This document shows positions 41,819-51,707 of a stretch of DNA of 64,000 nt, in pieces. The stretch lies in NCBI RefSeq assembly GCF_017877355.1, contig NZ_JAGIPR010000001.1, positions 744,001 through 808,000 of the forward strand. The letters run 5' to 3'. A model generated the notes under the pieces. It saw only the letters and a list, made by a program, of their open reading frames with translations, was not told the origin of the DNA and ran no database searches. Position numbers and translations under genes: made by a program. Position 1 is the first letter of the stretch; every line of letters begins with the position of its first letter. Source of the DNA: Chryseobacterium jejuense. GTDB lineage: Bacteria > Bacteroidota > Bacteroidia > Flavobacteriales > Weeksellaceae.

Positions 41819-43528
41819 TTAATAGACATCTTTAGCATATCGGCCGTTGAGTTCCATTTCTTCCAGATAATGAGCAGCTTCTTCCTGACTGCGTTTTCCG
41901 TGATGCTGAATAATGTTCAACAGTGTGTTTTCTACATCACGGCTCATAGGTTCTTTGGTTCCGCATACGTAAACAGAGGCTCCGTTTTCAAGCCAGTAAA
42001 AAACTTCTTGTGCTTTTTGTTCCAGTTTATGCTGAACATATACTTTTTCTGCCGTATCTCTTGAAAAGGCAAGATCTAAATGAGTTAAGCTTCCTGTTTT
42101 AAGAAAATCCTGAAGCTCCGCCTGATAAATAAAGTCTGATACAAAGTTTCTGTCTCCGAAGAACAGCCAGTTCTTCCCTTCTGCTCCCACAGCATCACGC
42201 TCCCAAAGAAATGATCTGAAAGGGGCAATTCCGGTTCCGGGGCCAATCATGATAATATCTTTATCCGGTTCCGGTAATCTGAAATGGCCTGCATCCTGGA
42301 TATAGAATTCAACCTCTCCGCCTTCACTGAATTCGCTGAGATAACCGCTGCACAGACCGTTGTGTTTCTGGTGGTCAATAAAGAATTCCGATCTGGCAAC
42401 GGTAATATGGATCTCATTTTCTCCATGGGCTTCCGGAGAAGACGAGATGGAATACAGACGGGGTGCCTGGGCGGTTAATATCTGGATTACTTCTTCAAAT
42501 TCTTCCGCGTTTTTCACGGGATAAATTCTTAAAAGATCCAAAAGACTCAAACGCACTTCCGGAATGGAATGCCCTGTAATCTTAGCATATTGAGCGACTA
42601 CAGTTTTTAGTAAATAGCTGATATTTAGATGCTTTTGCAAAAGTTCTTCTACAGTATCTTTAACTTTTGAGGTTTCGATTCGTTTTCCTGGATCAATTCC
42701 CGTTACAGCAATAATTTCATCCACTACGGATTTTGAATTGAAAGGAATGACTCCTAAGGCTGCACCAGGCTTATAGCTTAAAGACTCTTCTGTTTCTATT
42801 TCAATATGATAGGTTTCCTTTTCAGACGTGATATCATTCAGATTAATAATGGCTGATACTTTTCCCTGATATTTTTTTCTTCCTGTTGAAGCTTTTTGAA
42901 CAGGTATATTTTTAACACTGCTGACAGATATTTTATTTACGGCTTCCAAAACATGTTCAATCCAGTTTTGAGCATCCTGTTCATAATCAATATCACATTT
43001 TTTTAATGGAATGATTCGTTGTCCACCAAGGATTTCAAAGCGGGAATCTACGTCTTCTCCTGTTTTGCAGAATAGAGGATAGCTGCTGTCTCCCAATGCC
43101 AGAACTCCGAATTTCAGAGCACTGAGGTTGATTTCATTCTCATACATATAATCATAGAACTTCTTGGCCAGCACAGGCGGATCGCCTTCGCCCTGGGTAC
43201 TGATTACCACAAAGAAAAACTCTTCTTTTGAAAGGTCTTTAGGCTTATATTGGGAAAGATCCGTTAATTTAACCTGAATTCCTTTCTTTTTGATGATTCC
43301 TGCAAGTGATGTGGCTAATTTTTTACTGTTTCCGGTTTCTGTACCATAGGCTAGTGTGATTTTCTTAACCGTATTTTGTTCCGGTAGCGTTACCTGTAAA
43401 GGTGGCTGTGCAGCGGTAAGAGGGGCTCCTGCCAATCCTGCGAGGTATCCGCTTGCCCAGATGGATTCGTCTCTGGAAAAATCACTGGAGATTTGCTTTA
43501 GAATATTTAATTTATTTTCAGACAGCAT
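41819..43528 (-). CDS. cysJ: Sulfite reductase flavoprotein alpha subunit
   Basis: 569 residues: flavodoxin domain (TLAYGTETGNSKKLA, STQGEGDPP, about 70-195), FAD-binding ferredoxin reductase domain with RLYSISSSPEA and GLCSGYLSE, and NADPH-binding domain ending ELNGRYAKDVY. An N-terminal segment (QISSDFSRDESIWASGYLAGL) as in other CysJ proteins. It passes NADPH electrons via FAD and FMN to CysI. It overlaps the SUMT gene by 11 bases, so translation is coupled. Confidence 0.95.
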   Translation of the reverse strand: MLSENKLNILKQISSDFSRDESIWASGYLAGLAGAPLTAAQPPLQVTLPEQNTVKKITLAYGTETGNSKKLATSLAGIIKKKGIQVKLTDLSQYKPKDLSKEEFFFVVISTQGEGDPPVLAKKFYDYMYENEINLSALKFGVLALGDSSYPLFCKTGEDVDSRFEILGGQRIIPLKKCDIDYEQDAQNWIEHVLEAVNKISVSSVKNIPVQKASTGRKKYQGKVSAIINLNDITSEKETYHIEIETEESLSYKPGAALGVIPFNSKSVVDEIIAVTGIDPGKRIETSKVKDTVEELLQKHLNISYLLKTVVAQYAKITGHSIPEVRLSLLDLLRIYPVKNAEEFEEVIQILTAQAPRLYSISSSPEAHGENEIHITVARSEFFIDHQKHNGLCSGYLSEFSEGGEVEFYIQDAGHFRLPEPDKDIIMIGPGTGIAPFRSFLWERDAVGAEGKNWLFFGDRNFVSDFIYQAELQDFLKTGSLTHLDLAFSRDTAEKVYVQHKLEQKAQEVFYWLENGASVYVCGTKEPMSRDVENTLLNIIQHHGKRSQEEAAHYLEEMELNGRYAKDVY

Positions 43529-44363
43529 ATTCGAAGAAATTTTGAGTTTTTGGTACTAAGCTTCCGTTTTCCACCGATTTAAAATAAAGGCCCTCCTGCT
43601 CTGCATTTTCCAGCCAGGAAAACTCTTCATGAAGGTTCACCACCTTTCCTATCACCACCAATGATGGCGAGGCGAAGGCTTTATCACCCAGTATTTTACT
43701 GAAATCTTCAAAGGAAGCAGTATATACTTTCTGGTAAGGCGTTGTGGCCTGTTCAATTACCGCAATTTTTTTCTCGCTGGAAACATTCAGCCTGTTGAAT
43801 TTCTCTACAAGATCGGTCAGATTGCCTTTAGACATATAGAATACAAGGGTATCCTGGGTTGCCGCAAGTTCTGTCCAATAGTCTTCAGTAAGAATTTCAG
43901 ACTTATAATAAGTAAGAAAACGAACAGATGTTGAATATCCTCTTGCTGTTAAAGGCATTCCCGCATAAGCAGCAGCTCCCAAGGCAGCCGTAATTCCCGG
44001 AATAATCTCAAAAGGAATATGGTTTTCTTTCAACGCTTGCAGCTCGTCCAGAATATTGGAGAAAATAGAAACATCTCCGCCTTTAAGTCTTACCACGGTT
44101 TTGTTCTGTAAAGCATAGTCTACCATTAAAGTATTGATAAGTGATTGAGGGGTAGACGCATTTTTACTGCATTCTTTGCCTACGTAAATGATCTCTGTGT
44201 CTTTATGAACGTAAGTTTCTAAAATTTCAGGGCTTACGAGACGGTCTGCAAGAACAACATCTGCTTTGGCAATGGCTTTTACGGCTTTTACTGTGATTAA
44301 ATCAGGGTTGCCAGGCCCTGCACCGATAAGGTAAACCTTAGGTGATTTTATAGTTGTATTCAT
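43518..44363 (-). CDS. cobA: Uroporphyrinogen-III C-methyltransferase (SUMT)
   Basis: 281 residues. YLIGAGPGNPDLITVKAVKAI (SAM-binding start), VLADRLVSPEIL, VVRLKGGDVSIFSN and EIIPGITAALGAAAYAGMPLTARG are the standard SUMT motifs. It methylates uroporphyrinogen III to precorrin-2, which the N-terminal half of the protein at 35322 oxidises towards siroheme. The enzyme could also feed cobalamin synthesis, but the operon says siroheme for sulfite reductase. Confidence 0.93.
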   Translation of the reverse strand: MNTTIKSPKVYLIGAGPGNPDLITVKAVKAIAKADVVLADRLVSPEILETYVHKDTEIIYVGKECSKNASTPQSLINTLMVDYALQNKTVVRLKGGDVSIFSNILDELQALKENHIPFEIIPGITAALGAAAYAGMPLTARGYSTSVRFLTYYKSEILTEDYWTELAATQDTLVFYMSKGNLTDLVEKFNRLNVSSEKKIAVIEQATTPYQKVYTASFEDFSKILGDKAFASPSLVVIGKVVNLHEEFSWLENAEQEGLYFKSVENGSLVPKTQNFFEYAV

Positions 44364-44388
44364 TGAAATCGGTCTTAGTTAAAGGATT

Positions 44389-45300
44389 TTAGAAGAGTCC
44401 CTCAAGAGAAAGATATCGTTCTCCAGTGTCGTAATTGATGGTAAGAATTTTAGCTCCAGTCTGTATTTGTGGTAAATGTTTTGCGATAGCGGCTAAAGCG
44501 GCTCCTGTAGAAACTCCTACGAAAAGGCCTTCTCTTTTAGCTGCATTAATGGCATATTCATACGCTTCATCCTTGCCTACTGTAATCACTCCGTTTAAAA
44601 GAGTAATGTCTAATATGGAAGGAACAAATCCGGCTCCTAGGCCTTGTAATGGATGTGGTGCAGGACTTCCGCCGCTTAATACCGGTGAAAGTTCCGGCTC
44701 TACTGCAATTACTTTAAGGTTAGGATATTTTTCCTTTAATGCTTTAGCAATCCCTGTAATATGTCCGCCGGTTCCTACTCCTGTAATCACATAATCCAAC
44801 CCATCCGGGAAATCTTTTAAAATTTCCTGAGCCGTAGTTTCCACATGTATTTTTACATTCGCTGGGTTATCAAACTGTCTTGGGATCCATGAATTGGGAG
44901 TTTCTTCTGCTAATTCGTTAGCTTTCTCGATAGCCCCTTTCATTCCTTTTTCTCTCGGCGTAAGCACAAATTCAGCACCATAGGCTTCCATGATTTTACG
45001 GCGTTCTATACTCATGCTTTCCGGCATTACCAGAATAAGCTTATATCCTTTTACTGCAGCTACCAATGCCAATCCTATTCCTGTGTTTCCACTGGTAGGT
45101 TCAATGATGGTGCTGTCTTTATTTAATAACTCTTTGGCTTCAGCATCTTCTATCATCGCTAAGGCAATTCTGTCCTTGATGCTTCCACCAGGGTTGCTTT
45201 TTTCCAGTTTAATCCAGATTTCATGATCTGAACTGAATAAGTTATTGATCTTTACGACTGGTGTATTTCCAATGGTTTCTAGTGCATTCTGAAATTTCAT
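44389..45300 (-). CDS. cysM: Cysteine synthase (O-acetylserine sulfhydrylase)
   Basis: 303 residues. The PLP lysine lies in [12 protein letters not shown]; phosphate-binding [11 protein letters not shown] and [10 protein letters not shown] follow, then [18 protein letters not shown]. The latter is typical of the CysK/CysM family acting on O-acetylserine and sulfide. It is not long enough for a regulatory (CBS) version. Adjacent serine acetyltransferase (28-base gap) supplies its substrate. CysK or CysM cannot be separated with certainty; the short product fits CysM. Confidence 0.92.
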   Translation of the reverse strand: MKFQNALETIGNTPVVKINNLFSSDHEIWIKLEKSNPGGSIKDRIALAMIEDAEAKELLNKDSTIIEPTSGNTGIGLALVAAVKGYKLILVMPESMSIERRKIMEAYGAEFVLTPREKGMKGAIEKANELAEETPNSWIPRQFDNPANVKIHVETTAQEILKDFPDGLDYVITGVGTGGHITGIAKALKEKYPNLKVIAVEPELSPVLSGGSPAPHPLQGLGAGFVPSILDITLLNGVITVGKDEAYEYAINAAKREGLFVGVSTGAALAAIAKHLPQIQTGAKILTINYDTGERYLSLEGLF

Positions 45301-45328
45301 ATCAATACAATTTTTGTTTTTTCTGTTT

Positions 45329-46159
45329 TTATATTACAAAGGTTAATGAATCCGGCAAGGGATTGTTATCCTTTATTCTTATTTCGCTTTTGTTATAAAC
45401 CAGCGAATTGGGCGGTACATCCTGGGTAATCCACACATTTCCTCCGATAACGCTTTCTCTTCCTATGGTTGTATTTCCACCTAAAATGGTTGCTCCTGAA
45501 TAAATAATGACATGGTCCTCAATATTGGGATGCCTTTTCTGGTTGGCTTTTTCTTTGGAGACATTCAATGCACCGAGGGTTACTCCCTGATATATTTTCA
45601 CATGATCGCCAATGACGGTAGTTTCTCCAATGACAATTCCGGTTCCGTGATCGATGAAAAAGTATTCTCCGATCACTGCGCCGGGATGAATGTCTATTCC
45701 TGTTTTGCTGTGTGCATATTCTGAAATAACACGAGGTAAAACTGGTACTTCCTGATTCCAGAGCTGATGCGAGATTCTGTAAACATACGTTGCAAAATAT
45801 CCCGGATATGCAAGGTATATTTCTTCTAAAGAGTCTGCTGCCGGATCAAATTCAAGGATGGATTGTGCATCCTGAACGAGATGACTGTAGATCTGTGGCA
45901 AAGCATTAAAAAAAGTATTTACCTGTATTTCGGTAAGGTTTTCGTCTTTTGTTACTGTATTAATCAGGGTGAAAAGATGATTGTACAGTTGGGCAAAATC
46001 CTGTTTCAGCTGATCGGCAGTATTGATGGGCTGAGGAAGAAACAATACTTTATACAATTCTGTTACAAAAACTTTTACTCTTGCTCTGTCAAAGAATCCA
46101 TGCGTTTTATCCTGTTTGCTCTGATGAATTCTTTCAATGAATTGGTTTGAAACTGACAT
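45329..46159 (-). CDS. cysE: Serine O-acetyltransferase
   Basis: 276 residues with an N-terminal helical domain and C-terminal left-handed beta-helix hexapeptides: [45 protein letters not shown] and [17 protein letters not shown]. The His and Asp in IHPG/FIDHGTG and the cysteine-feedback region are as in the epsC/CysE branch. It acetylates serine for cysteine synthase. It lies five bases before the cysN stop, so the genes are one transcript. Confidence 0.92.
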   Translation of the reverse strand: MSVSNQFIERIHQSKQDKTHGFFDRARVKVFVTELYKVLFLPQPINTADQLKQDFAQLYNHLFTLINTVTKDENLTEIQVNTFFNALPQIYSHLVQDAQSILEFDPAADSLEEIYLAYPGYFATYVYRISHQLWNQEVPVLPRVISEYAHSKTGIDIHPGAVIGEYFFIDHGTGIVIGETTVIGDHVKIYQGVTLGALNVSKEKANQKRHPNIEDHVIIYSGATILGGNTTIGRESVIGGNVWITQDVPPNSLVYNKSEIRIKDNNPLPDSLTFVI

Positions 46160-46164
46160 TTTCT

Positions 46165-47403
46165 TTACTGGATTATACAGGCTGCTACTGTTGAATTAGA
46201 TGTTTCATCTACTAAAATGGCAGAACCTGTTCTTTTGTTATTGATAAAACTATCATAGACCAAAGGTTGTGCCGTTCGTAGAGTTACTTTTACTACTTCA
46301 TTCAGCTTTATGTCTCCTTCAGCCTTCTCCTGAGTAAGTGTATTGACATCAATCTTGTAATCAATCTCTTTTACTACGGCTCTTATCAGTCTGCTGTTTT
46401 GCTGTAGCAAATATTTGTTACCCGGTTGCAGTGATTTCTGATCCAGCCAGCATAACAGAACTTCAAGGTCTTTTTCAATGACAGGGAGCTGCTCTTCGGT
46501 AGCGAAAATATCGCCTCTGCTGATATCCACATCATCAGTTACATGAATAACTACTGGTTGTCCTTCAAAAGCTTCTTCCTTCTCAATTCCGTTGATTTCT
46601 ATTTTAGCAATTTCACTTGTAATTCCAGCCGGAAGAATGTGAATTTTATCTCCTTTTTGAAACGTACCGCTTAAAACCTGTCCTGCATATCCTCTGTAGT
46701 CATGCAGCTCTTTAGTCTGAGGACGAATCACATACTGAACCTGAAAACGGCTTCCGGTATTTAATTCTTCGTTCAGTGTTACATTTTCCAGATATTCTAA
46801 AAGCGAAGGACCTTGGTACCAATCTGTCTTAGAGGATCCGGAAACGATATTGTCTCCTTTTAATGCAGAGATCGGGAAATAGCTTACATCATTTAGTCCA
46901 AGGCTTTCCGCAATTTTAGCATAATCCGCTTTGATGGTTTCAAATACTTCCTGTGAGTAATTCACCATATCCATTTTATTGATGGCTACAGCTACTTTCT
47001 TTAGTTTTAATAATGATGCTATGATGGAATGCCTTCTGGTCTGTTCAATCACTCCTTGTCTGGCATCAATCAGGATCACCATCAAATCAGAGTTGGAAGC
47101 TCCAGTAATCATGTTTCTTGTATATTGTACATGACCGGGAGCATCAGCAATGATAAATTTTCTCTTGGAGGTTGAAAAATACCTGTACGCAACATCAATG
47201 GTGATTCCCTGTTCTCTTTCTGCACGTAATCCGTCTGTCAGAAGAGCAAGGTCTACGCCGTCATCATTTTTATTTTTAGAATGTTTCTCCAGTACTTCTA
47301 ACTGGTCCTGTAAAATACTTTTACTATCGTATAGCAGTCTTCCGATAAGGGTACTTTTACCATCATCTACGCTACCTGCTGTTATAAATCTTAATATATC
47401 CAT
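46165..47403 (-). CDS. cysN: Sulfate adenylyltransferase GTPase subunit 1
   Basis: 412 residues from the ATG giving MDILRFITAGSVDDGK; a 21-codon upstream extension to 47466 is not coding in style. G1 GSVDDGKST, G3 DAPGHVQYTRNM, G4 NKMDMV. EF-Tu-like barrel domains follow. With CysD it makes APS from sulfate and ATP. There is no CysC kinase domain at the C-terminus, consistent with an APS-type reductase next door. Confidence 0.95.
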   Translation of the reverse strand: MDILRFITAGSVDDGKSTLIGRLLYDSKSILQDQLEVLEKHSKNKNDDGVDLALLTDGLRAEREQGITIDVAYRYFSTSKRKFIIADAPGHVQYTRNMITGASNSDLMVILIDARQGVIEQTRRHSIIASLLKLKKVAVAINKMDMVNYSQEVFETIKADYAKIAESLGLNDVSYFPISALKGDNIVSGSSKTDWYQGPSLLEYLENVTLNEELNTGSRFQVQYVIRPQTKELHDYRGYAGQVLSGTFQKGDKIHILPAGITSEIAKIEINGIEKEEAFEGQPVVIHVTDDVDISRGDIFATEEQLPVIEKDLEVLLCWLDQKSLQPGNKYLLQQNSRLIRAVVKEIDYKIDVNTLTQEKAEGDIKLNEVVKVTLRTAQPLVYDSFINNKRTGSAILVDETSNSTVAACIIQ

Positions 47404-47490
47404 CCGTTTGTAATTATAAATGATAAGTGATTGTTGATAATTGATAAAAAAACTTTGAATAATCATTCATCAATTATCTTTTATCAATGA

Positions 47491-48399
47491 TTAAAAATAG
47501 CCTCCTTTTTTACGGTCTTCCATAGCGGCTTCCGTCACACGGTCATCAATTCTGGTTTCTCCTCGTTCGGAAATTCTGGTGGCAACGATTTCTTCAATTA
47601 CGGCATCTATGGTAATAGCCTTAGATTCTACTGCAGCGGTACAGGTCATGTCTCCTACCGTTCTGTATCTTATTTTTTTTACGGTAATTACATCATCGGT
47701 TTCCAGAGTTGCATGTTGAGAATTGGCAATCCATTGTCCGTTGAGGTCTACCACTTCCCGGTCATGCGAAAAGTAAATGGAAGGAAGTTCTATTTTTTCT
47801 TTTCGGATATAATTCCAGATGTCGAGTTCTGTCCAGTTGCTGATGGGGAATACTCTTACATTTTCTCCTTTATGGATTTTTCCGTTGAAAATGCTCCATA
47901 ATTCAGGGCGTTGCAATTTTGGATCCCACTGCCCGAATTCATCACGAACCGAGAAGATTCTTTCCTTGGCACGAGCCTTTTCTTCATCTCTGCGGGCACC
48001 TCCGATACAGGCGTCAAATTCAAATTCTTCAATGGTATCCAATAAAGTGAATGTTTGTAACCAGTTTCTGCTCGGGAATTTTCCTTTAGGTTCCGTTAAA
48101 CCTTTCTTTTTGATAGTATCTTCTACTTTACGAACTACCAAATCAACTTCTAATTCATTCACAAGTTGGTCTCTAAAGTCCAATACTTCCGGAAAGTTAT
48201 GCCCTGTATCTACATGAACAAACTTGAAAGGTATTTTCCCATAACGGAAAGCTTTTGAGGCTAAATGAGCCAGTACAATACTGTCCTTTCCACCGCTGAA
48301 CAAAAGTGCCGGACGTTCAAATTGTCCTGCGACTTCCCTTAAAATGTAAATAGATTCAGCTTCCAACTGATCCAGATAATCTAAATGATATGTTGACAT
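47491..48399 (-). CDS. cysD: Sulfate adenylyltransferase subunit 2
   Basis: 302 residues. PP-loop SGGKDSIVLAHLA, then HVDTGHNFPEVLDFRD and IGGARRDEEKARAKER, the standard CysD motifs; ends with MEDRKKGGYF, the usual CysD tail. It lies 12 bases from cysH and 87 from the start of cysN, where an AT-rich stretch with TTGATAATTGATAA repeats is seen. Forms the ATP sulfurylase with CysN. Confidence 0.96.
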   Translation of the reverse strand: MSTYHLDYLDQLEAESIYILREVAGQFERPALLFSGGKDSIVLAHLASKAFRYGKIPFKFVHVDTGHNFPEVLDFRDQLVNELEVDLVVRKVEDTIKKKGLTEPKGKFPSRNWLQTFTLLDTIEEFEFDACIGGARRDEEKARAKERIFSVRDEFGQWDPKLQRPELWSIFNGKIHKGENVRVFPISNWTELDIWNYIRKEKIELPSIYFSHDREVVDLNGQWIANSQHATLETDDVITVKKIRYRTVGDMTCTAAVESKAITIDAVIEEIVATRISERGETRIDDRVTEAAMEDRKKGGYF

Positions 48400-48411
48400 G
48401 TTTTCTTTTTT

Positions 48412-49131
48412 TTATTGATGAATATGTAGACCGCATTCTTTTTTATTGGCATCTTCCCACCACCAACGGCCTGCTCTGAAGTCTTCTCCTTCCTGAATAG
48501 CTCTTGTACAGGGTTCACATCCGATGCTTACAAAACCTTTTTTATGGAGATAATTGTAAGGTAACTGATGTTTTTTTACATAATCTGTCACCTGCTCGGT
48601 ACTCCAGTGAAGAAGCGGATGAAACTTAATGATCTGATTATCTTCATCCCATTCTAATGACGGCATATTCTGTCTGTTTGGGGAATGTTCTGCTCTTAAG
48701 CCGGTGATCCAGATTTTATATCCTTTTAAAGCAGATTTCAAAGGATGTACTTTTCTGATGGTACAGCAAGCTTTCCTCTGCTCTACAGATTGATAAAATG
48801 AATTGGGTCCGTTTTCTGATACAAATTTTTTCAGTTCTTCAGTGTCCGGATAATAAGCTTTGATTTCTTTTTTGAAGAAGGCTTTTGTAGAAGCCCATGT
48901 TTCATAAGTCTGCTCGAAAAGTCTTCCCGTATCCAATGTAAATATGTCTACATTCAGATTTTTTATCAAATGAGTAATCACCTGATCCTCATAGCTGAAG
49001 CTGGTTGAAAATACTACTTCATTCGAAAATCTTTCTGTAAGTAATTGTAAAAAGCCAGCTTGAGAAGCCTCTGTGGAGATTTCTTCCTTCAGTTTTTCGA
49101 ACTCGTTTTTCAGACTGTTTTCCATTTCCAT
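48412..49131 (-). CDS. cysH: Adenylylsulfate (APS) reductase, thioredoxin-dependent
   Basis: 239 residues. STSFSYEDQVITHLI and LDTGRLFEQTYE mark the PAPS/APS reductase fold. Two cysteine pairs, KACCTIRKVHPL and SIGCEPCTRAI, make the [4Fe-4S] site found in APS reductases, and HIHQ at the end follows ECG (catalytic cysteine in KKECGLHIHQ). It should therefore reduce APS directly, which explains the absence of CysC. First gene of the sulfate assimilation operon; two adjacent start codons (49131, 49125). Confidence 0.95.
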   Translation of the reverse strand: MEMENSLKNEFEKLKEEISTEASQAGFLQLLTERFSNEVVFSTSFSYEDQVITHLIKNLNVDIFTLDTGRLFEQTYETWASTKAFFKKEIKAYYPDTEELKKFVSENGPNSFYQSVEQRKACCTIRKVHPLKSALKGYKIWITGLRAEHSPNRQNMPSLEWDEDNQIIKFHPLLHWSTEQVTDYVKKHQLPYNYLHKKGFVSIGCEPCTRAIQEGEDFRAGRWWWEDANKKECGLHIHQ

Positions 49132-49146
49132 TCAAATTTATTGATG

Positions 49147-49192
49147 CAAATATATATAAAATTCTATAACTCCTATCAAAATAGTAGAATTT
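49147..49192 (-). promoter_or_regulatory. cys operon promoter with overlapping inverted-repeat operator
   Basis: On the minus strand, -33 TTTG and -7 TATATTTG (49147-49154) lie 22 bases apart. An inverted repeat, AAATTCTA at 49159-49166 and TAGAATTT at 49185-49192, frames the -33 region, with an inner CTAT...ATAG pair (CTATTTTGATAG on the minus strand). A repressor bound here would hide the promoter. The Rrf2 protein encoded directly upstream is the obvious candidate. Confidence 0.55.
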
Positions 49193-49205
49193 AAATGAAA
49201 AAAAA

Positions 49206-49622
49206 TTATTTTTTGTTAATAAACGAGGTCAGAGTGGCCTCCATCATGCTTTTCCTGGTTTTTTCACGAACAATGATTAACTCATTTCTAAGGTAACATT
49301 CTGCTTCATCTACACAATCATCACAGGTTTCATAGAAGTTTAAGGATACACAGGGGGTCAATGCAATAGGCCCGTCAAAAATACGGTAGATATCCGCCAA
49401 TGATACTTCATCAGGGGACTTGAGGAGGTAGTATCCTCCTACTTTACCTTGTTTGCTGTTAACAAGTTTAGTTCTTTTAAGCTCAAGAAGGATTTGCTCC
49501 AGAAACTTTTTGGGAATGTTTTCATCCTGTGCAATAATAGAAGTGGACAGATAGCCTTGATTGTAATTTCTTGCTAATCTGACCATTGCTTTCAGCGCAT
49601 ATTTGCAACGTTTGGACATCAT
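49206..49622 (-). CDS. Rrf2 family transcriptional regulator (cysteine-rich, possible CymR/IscR-like)
   Basis: 138 residues. The winged helix is in the first 80 (KCKYALKAMVRLAR-type start, SKQGKVGGYYLLKSPDEVSLADIYRIFDG). After it comes a four-cysteine stretch, PCVSLNFYETCDDCVDEAEC, fit to bind an Fe-S cluster or sense redox, as in IscR/RsrR, though the spacing differs. It is transcribed in the same direction as the cys operon and sits right before its operator, so control of sulfate assimilation is likely. CymR of Firmicutes is a precedent within Rrf2 for cysteine metabolism. Confidence 0.87.
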   Translation of the reverse strand: MMSKRCKYALKAMVRLARNYNQGYLSTSIIAQDENIPKKFLEQILLELKRTKLVNSKQGKVGGYYLLKSPDEVSLADIYRIFDGPIALTPCVSLNFYETCDDCVDEAECYLRNELIIVREKTRKSMMEATLTSFINKK

Positions 49623-49739
49623 AATCTACGCAAGTTATAACAATTTATCTGATAAATGAAATGTTTTTACGGAATGAAAATCACAGCCGTGAAATAATCT
49701 TTATGTAAGGAATGGTTTATCAACAGAGCTTTACAATCT

Positions 49740-50594
49740 TTAGATGGCTTTATTTTCTTTTTTAAAGACAGACGGAGACTTGCTTCTATAAGTTTTGAAT
49801 ATTTTATTGAAATGGCTAACATCATTAAAACCAAGTTTATCAGAAATTTCACTGATGTTGTAATTGCTCTGAAGCAGAAGTTTTTCAGCAGCCTTTATCT
49901 TATATTGGATGATGTGTTGTTGAATAGAAAAGCCAGTTTCCTTTTTGATATAGATGCTGATATAATTGGGGGAAAGCAGAAATTCTTTAGCCAGGTTTTC
50001 TATTTTCATTTTGTCCGCATCCAGAAAATTGACATTGATGTAGTATAAGATCCTGTCTATTCTGTTAAGATTTTTAGAAACCCATTTTTGATTGGTGGCA
50101 TTACTCATGGTATTTCTGGTAAGAATGGTAAAAATCGTTGAAAAGAGATCTGTTGCAATTTCTTTATTATATAAGTTTTTATGGCTGAATTCATACAAAA
50201 GAATACGGGAAAGCTGAAGAAGGTGCTCTCTGTCAGATTTATTTTTAATCCCTGATTCATACACAAAAGACCGGTCCTCCATCAGTAGCTGGAGAATTTT
50301 TTTCAGTTCATTTTTCTTGTTTATCAGAAGATTTTCCCAGATATATTCCTCCGTAAATTTTATATAGATGAAACTGGTTTTGTTTTGAATAGTAAATTCA
50401 TGAGCATCACTGGGTCTTAAAAGGAATACATCTCCTTTTTGATAGGGAAATGTAATGCCGTTCAGATGATGGGAACCTTTTCCATTTTCTATGATAATCA
50501 GCTCATAGAAGTTATGGTTGTGATATTCAATGTCCCAGATTTCCTTTTCGATCCGGAAAACATTGAAGGAATTGAAATTGACAATTCTTTTCAT
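49740..50594 (-). CDS. AraC family transcriptional regulator
   Basis: 284 residues. The cupin-like N-terminal domain has HNHNFYELIIIENGKGSHHLNG and FPYQKGDVFLLRPSDAHEF. The C-terminal double helix-turn-helix has IENLAKEFLLSPNYISIYIKKETG and NISEISDKLGFNDVSHFNKIFKTYRSKSPSVF. It is divergent from the deacetylase gene, with about 90 bases between, so it probably controls that gene and doxX. Effector likely a sugar or small acid; unknown. Confidence 0.85.
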   Translation of the reverse strand: MKRIVNFNSFNVFRIEKEIWDIEYHNHNFYELIIIENGKGSHHLNGITFPYQKGDVFLLRPSDAHEFTIQNKTSFIYIKFTEEYIWENLLINKKNELKKILQLLMEDRSFVYESGIKNKSDREHLLQLSRILLYEFSHKNLYNKEIATDLFSTIFTILTRNTMSNATNQKWVSKNLNRIDRILYYINVNFLDADKMKIENLAKEFLLSPNYISIYIKKETGFSIQQHIIQYKIKAAEKLLLQSNYNISEISDKLGFNDVSHFNKIFKTYRSKSPSVFKKENKAI

Positions 50595-50683
50595 TGATAA
50601 TGGATTTTTACAAATTTAAGATTAATTTTTACAATAATAACGAACGGTTTAATAGTCAATTTTGCAGTATAAATAAATGTAAA

Positions 50684-51664
50684 ATGAAATATATAAGACA
50701 ATCAGTAATGGTACTTGCTGCAACGGTATTTTTGGGGTCTGGTTTTAAAGCTAATGACTGTGTTGGAAAAGGAAATCCGGAAGATAAAAATCGTATGGTA
50801 ACAAAGAAGCATTGGCCTAATGGTGCACAGTTGGTAATTTCCGTATCCATGCAGTTTGAAACGGGAGGTCAGCCTGAAGGAGCGGAAAGTCCTTTCAGTA
50901 ATACTCCACTTCCTAAAGGGCAGCCGGATCTTCCTGCAGAAAGTTGGTATCGCTACGGTGGAAATGAAGGAATTTACCGTATGCTGGATCTATGGAAAAA
51001 GTATGACATAAAAGTAACCTCTCATGTAGTGGGAACCGCTGCCGAGAAATATCCGGACATTGCAAAAGCCATTGCCAATGGTGGTCATGAGATCGCGGCT
51101 CATGGGATTTCTTGGGATAATCAATGGAATAAAAGTTATGATGAAGAATTACAGTTTGTAAAACAAGGTGTAGATGTAGTTGCGAAAATTACAGGCCAAA
51201 AAGCGGTGGGCTACAATTGCAACTGGCTGAGAAGGAGTCCGAATACCCTGAAAGTATTACAGGAGCTAGGTTTCCTTTATCATATTGATGATCTCAGCCA
51301 CGATGAACCTTTCATTACCAAGGTAAAAGGAAACAACTTTGTGGTAATTCCTTACACGCTTCGTAATAATGATATTGTGAATATTGAAGGGAAACACTGG
51401 AGTCCGGATCAGTTTCTTGCCCAGCTGAAGTTTGAATTTGACAGGCTTTATGAGGAAGGAGCAACCAAAAGAAGAATGATGAGCATTAGTTTTCATGACA
51501 GGATTGGCGGAACACCTGCGATGGTTCATGCCATGGAGGAGTTTATTAAATATACCAAAGGAAAGCAGGACGTGGTTTTTATGAGAAAAGATGATATTGC
51601 TAAAATGGTCATGAACGATCCTGATACTCCGGTTGATAACAGTGAAGCAAAATTCAATAATTAA
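50684..51664 (+). CDS. Exported polysaccharide deacetylase (NodB/PuuE-like)
   Basis: 326 residues from the ATG giving MKYIRQSVMVLAATVFLGSGFKA, a clear signal peptide. The NodB homology domain holds VTSHVVGTAAEKYPDIAKAIANGGHEIAAHG (metal His and Asp region) and ends with ISFHDRIGGTPAMVHAMEEF. The overall layout is like the PuuE allantoinase/peptidoglycan deacetylase subgroup. An upstream start at 50594 is less likely. Substrate unknown: N-acetyl sugar or a cyclic amide. Followed by a DoxX gene. Confidence 0.82.
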   Translation: MKYIRQSVMVLAATVFLGSGFKANDCVGKGNPEDKNRMVTKKHWPNGAQLVISVSMQFETGGQPEGAESPFSNTPLPKGQPDLPAESWYRYGGNEGIYRMLDLWKKYDIKVTSHVVGTAAEKYPDIAKAIANGGHEIAAHGISWDNQWNKSYDEELQFVKQGVDVVAKITGQKAVGYNCNWLRRSPNTLKVLQELGFLYHIDDLSHDEPFITKVKGNNFVVIPYTLRNNDIVNIEGKHWSPDQFLAQLKFEFDRLYEEGATKRRMMSISFHDRIGGTPAMVHAMEEFIKYTKGKQDVVFMRKDDIAKMVMNDPDTPVDNSEAKFNN

Positions 51665-51707
51665 CAAACTGTTTTCAAATTAAAATAATAATTCAAAAAA
51701 TACTTTT

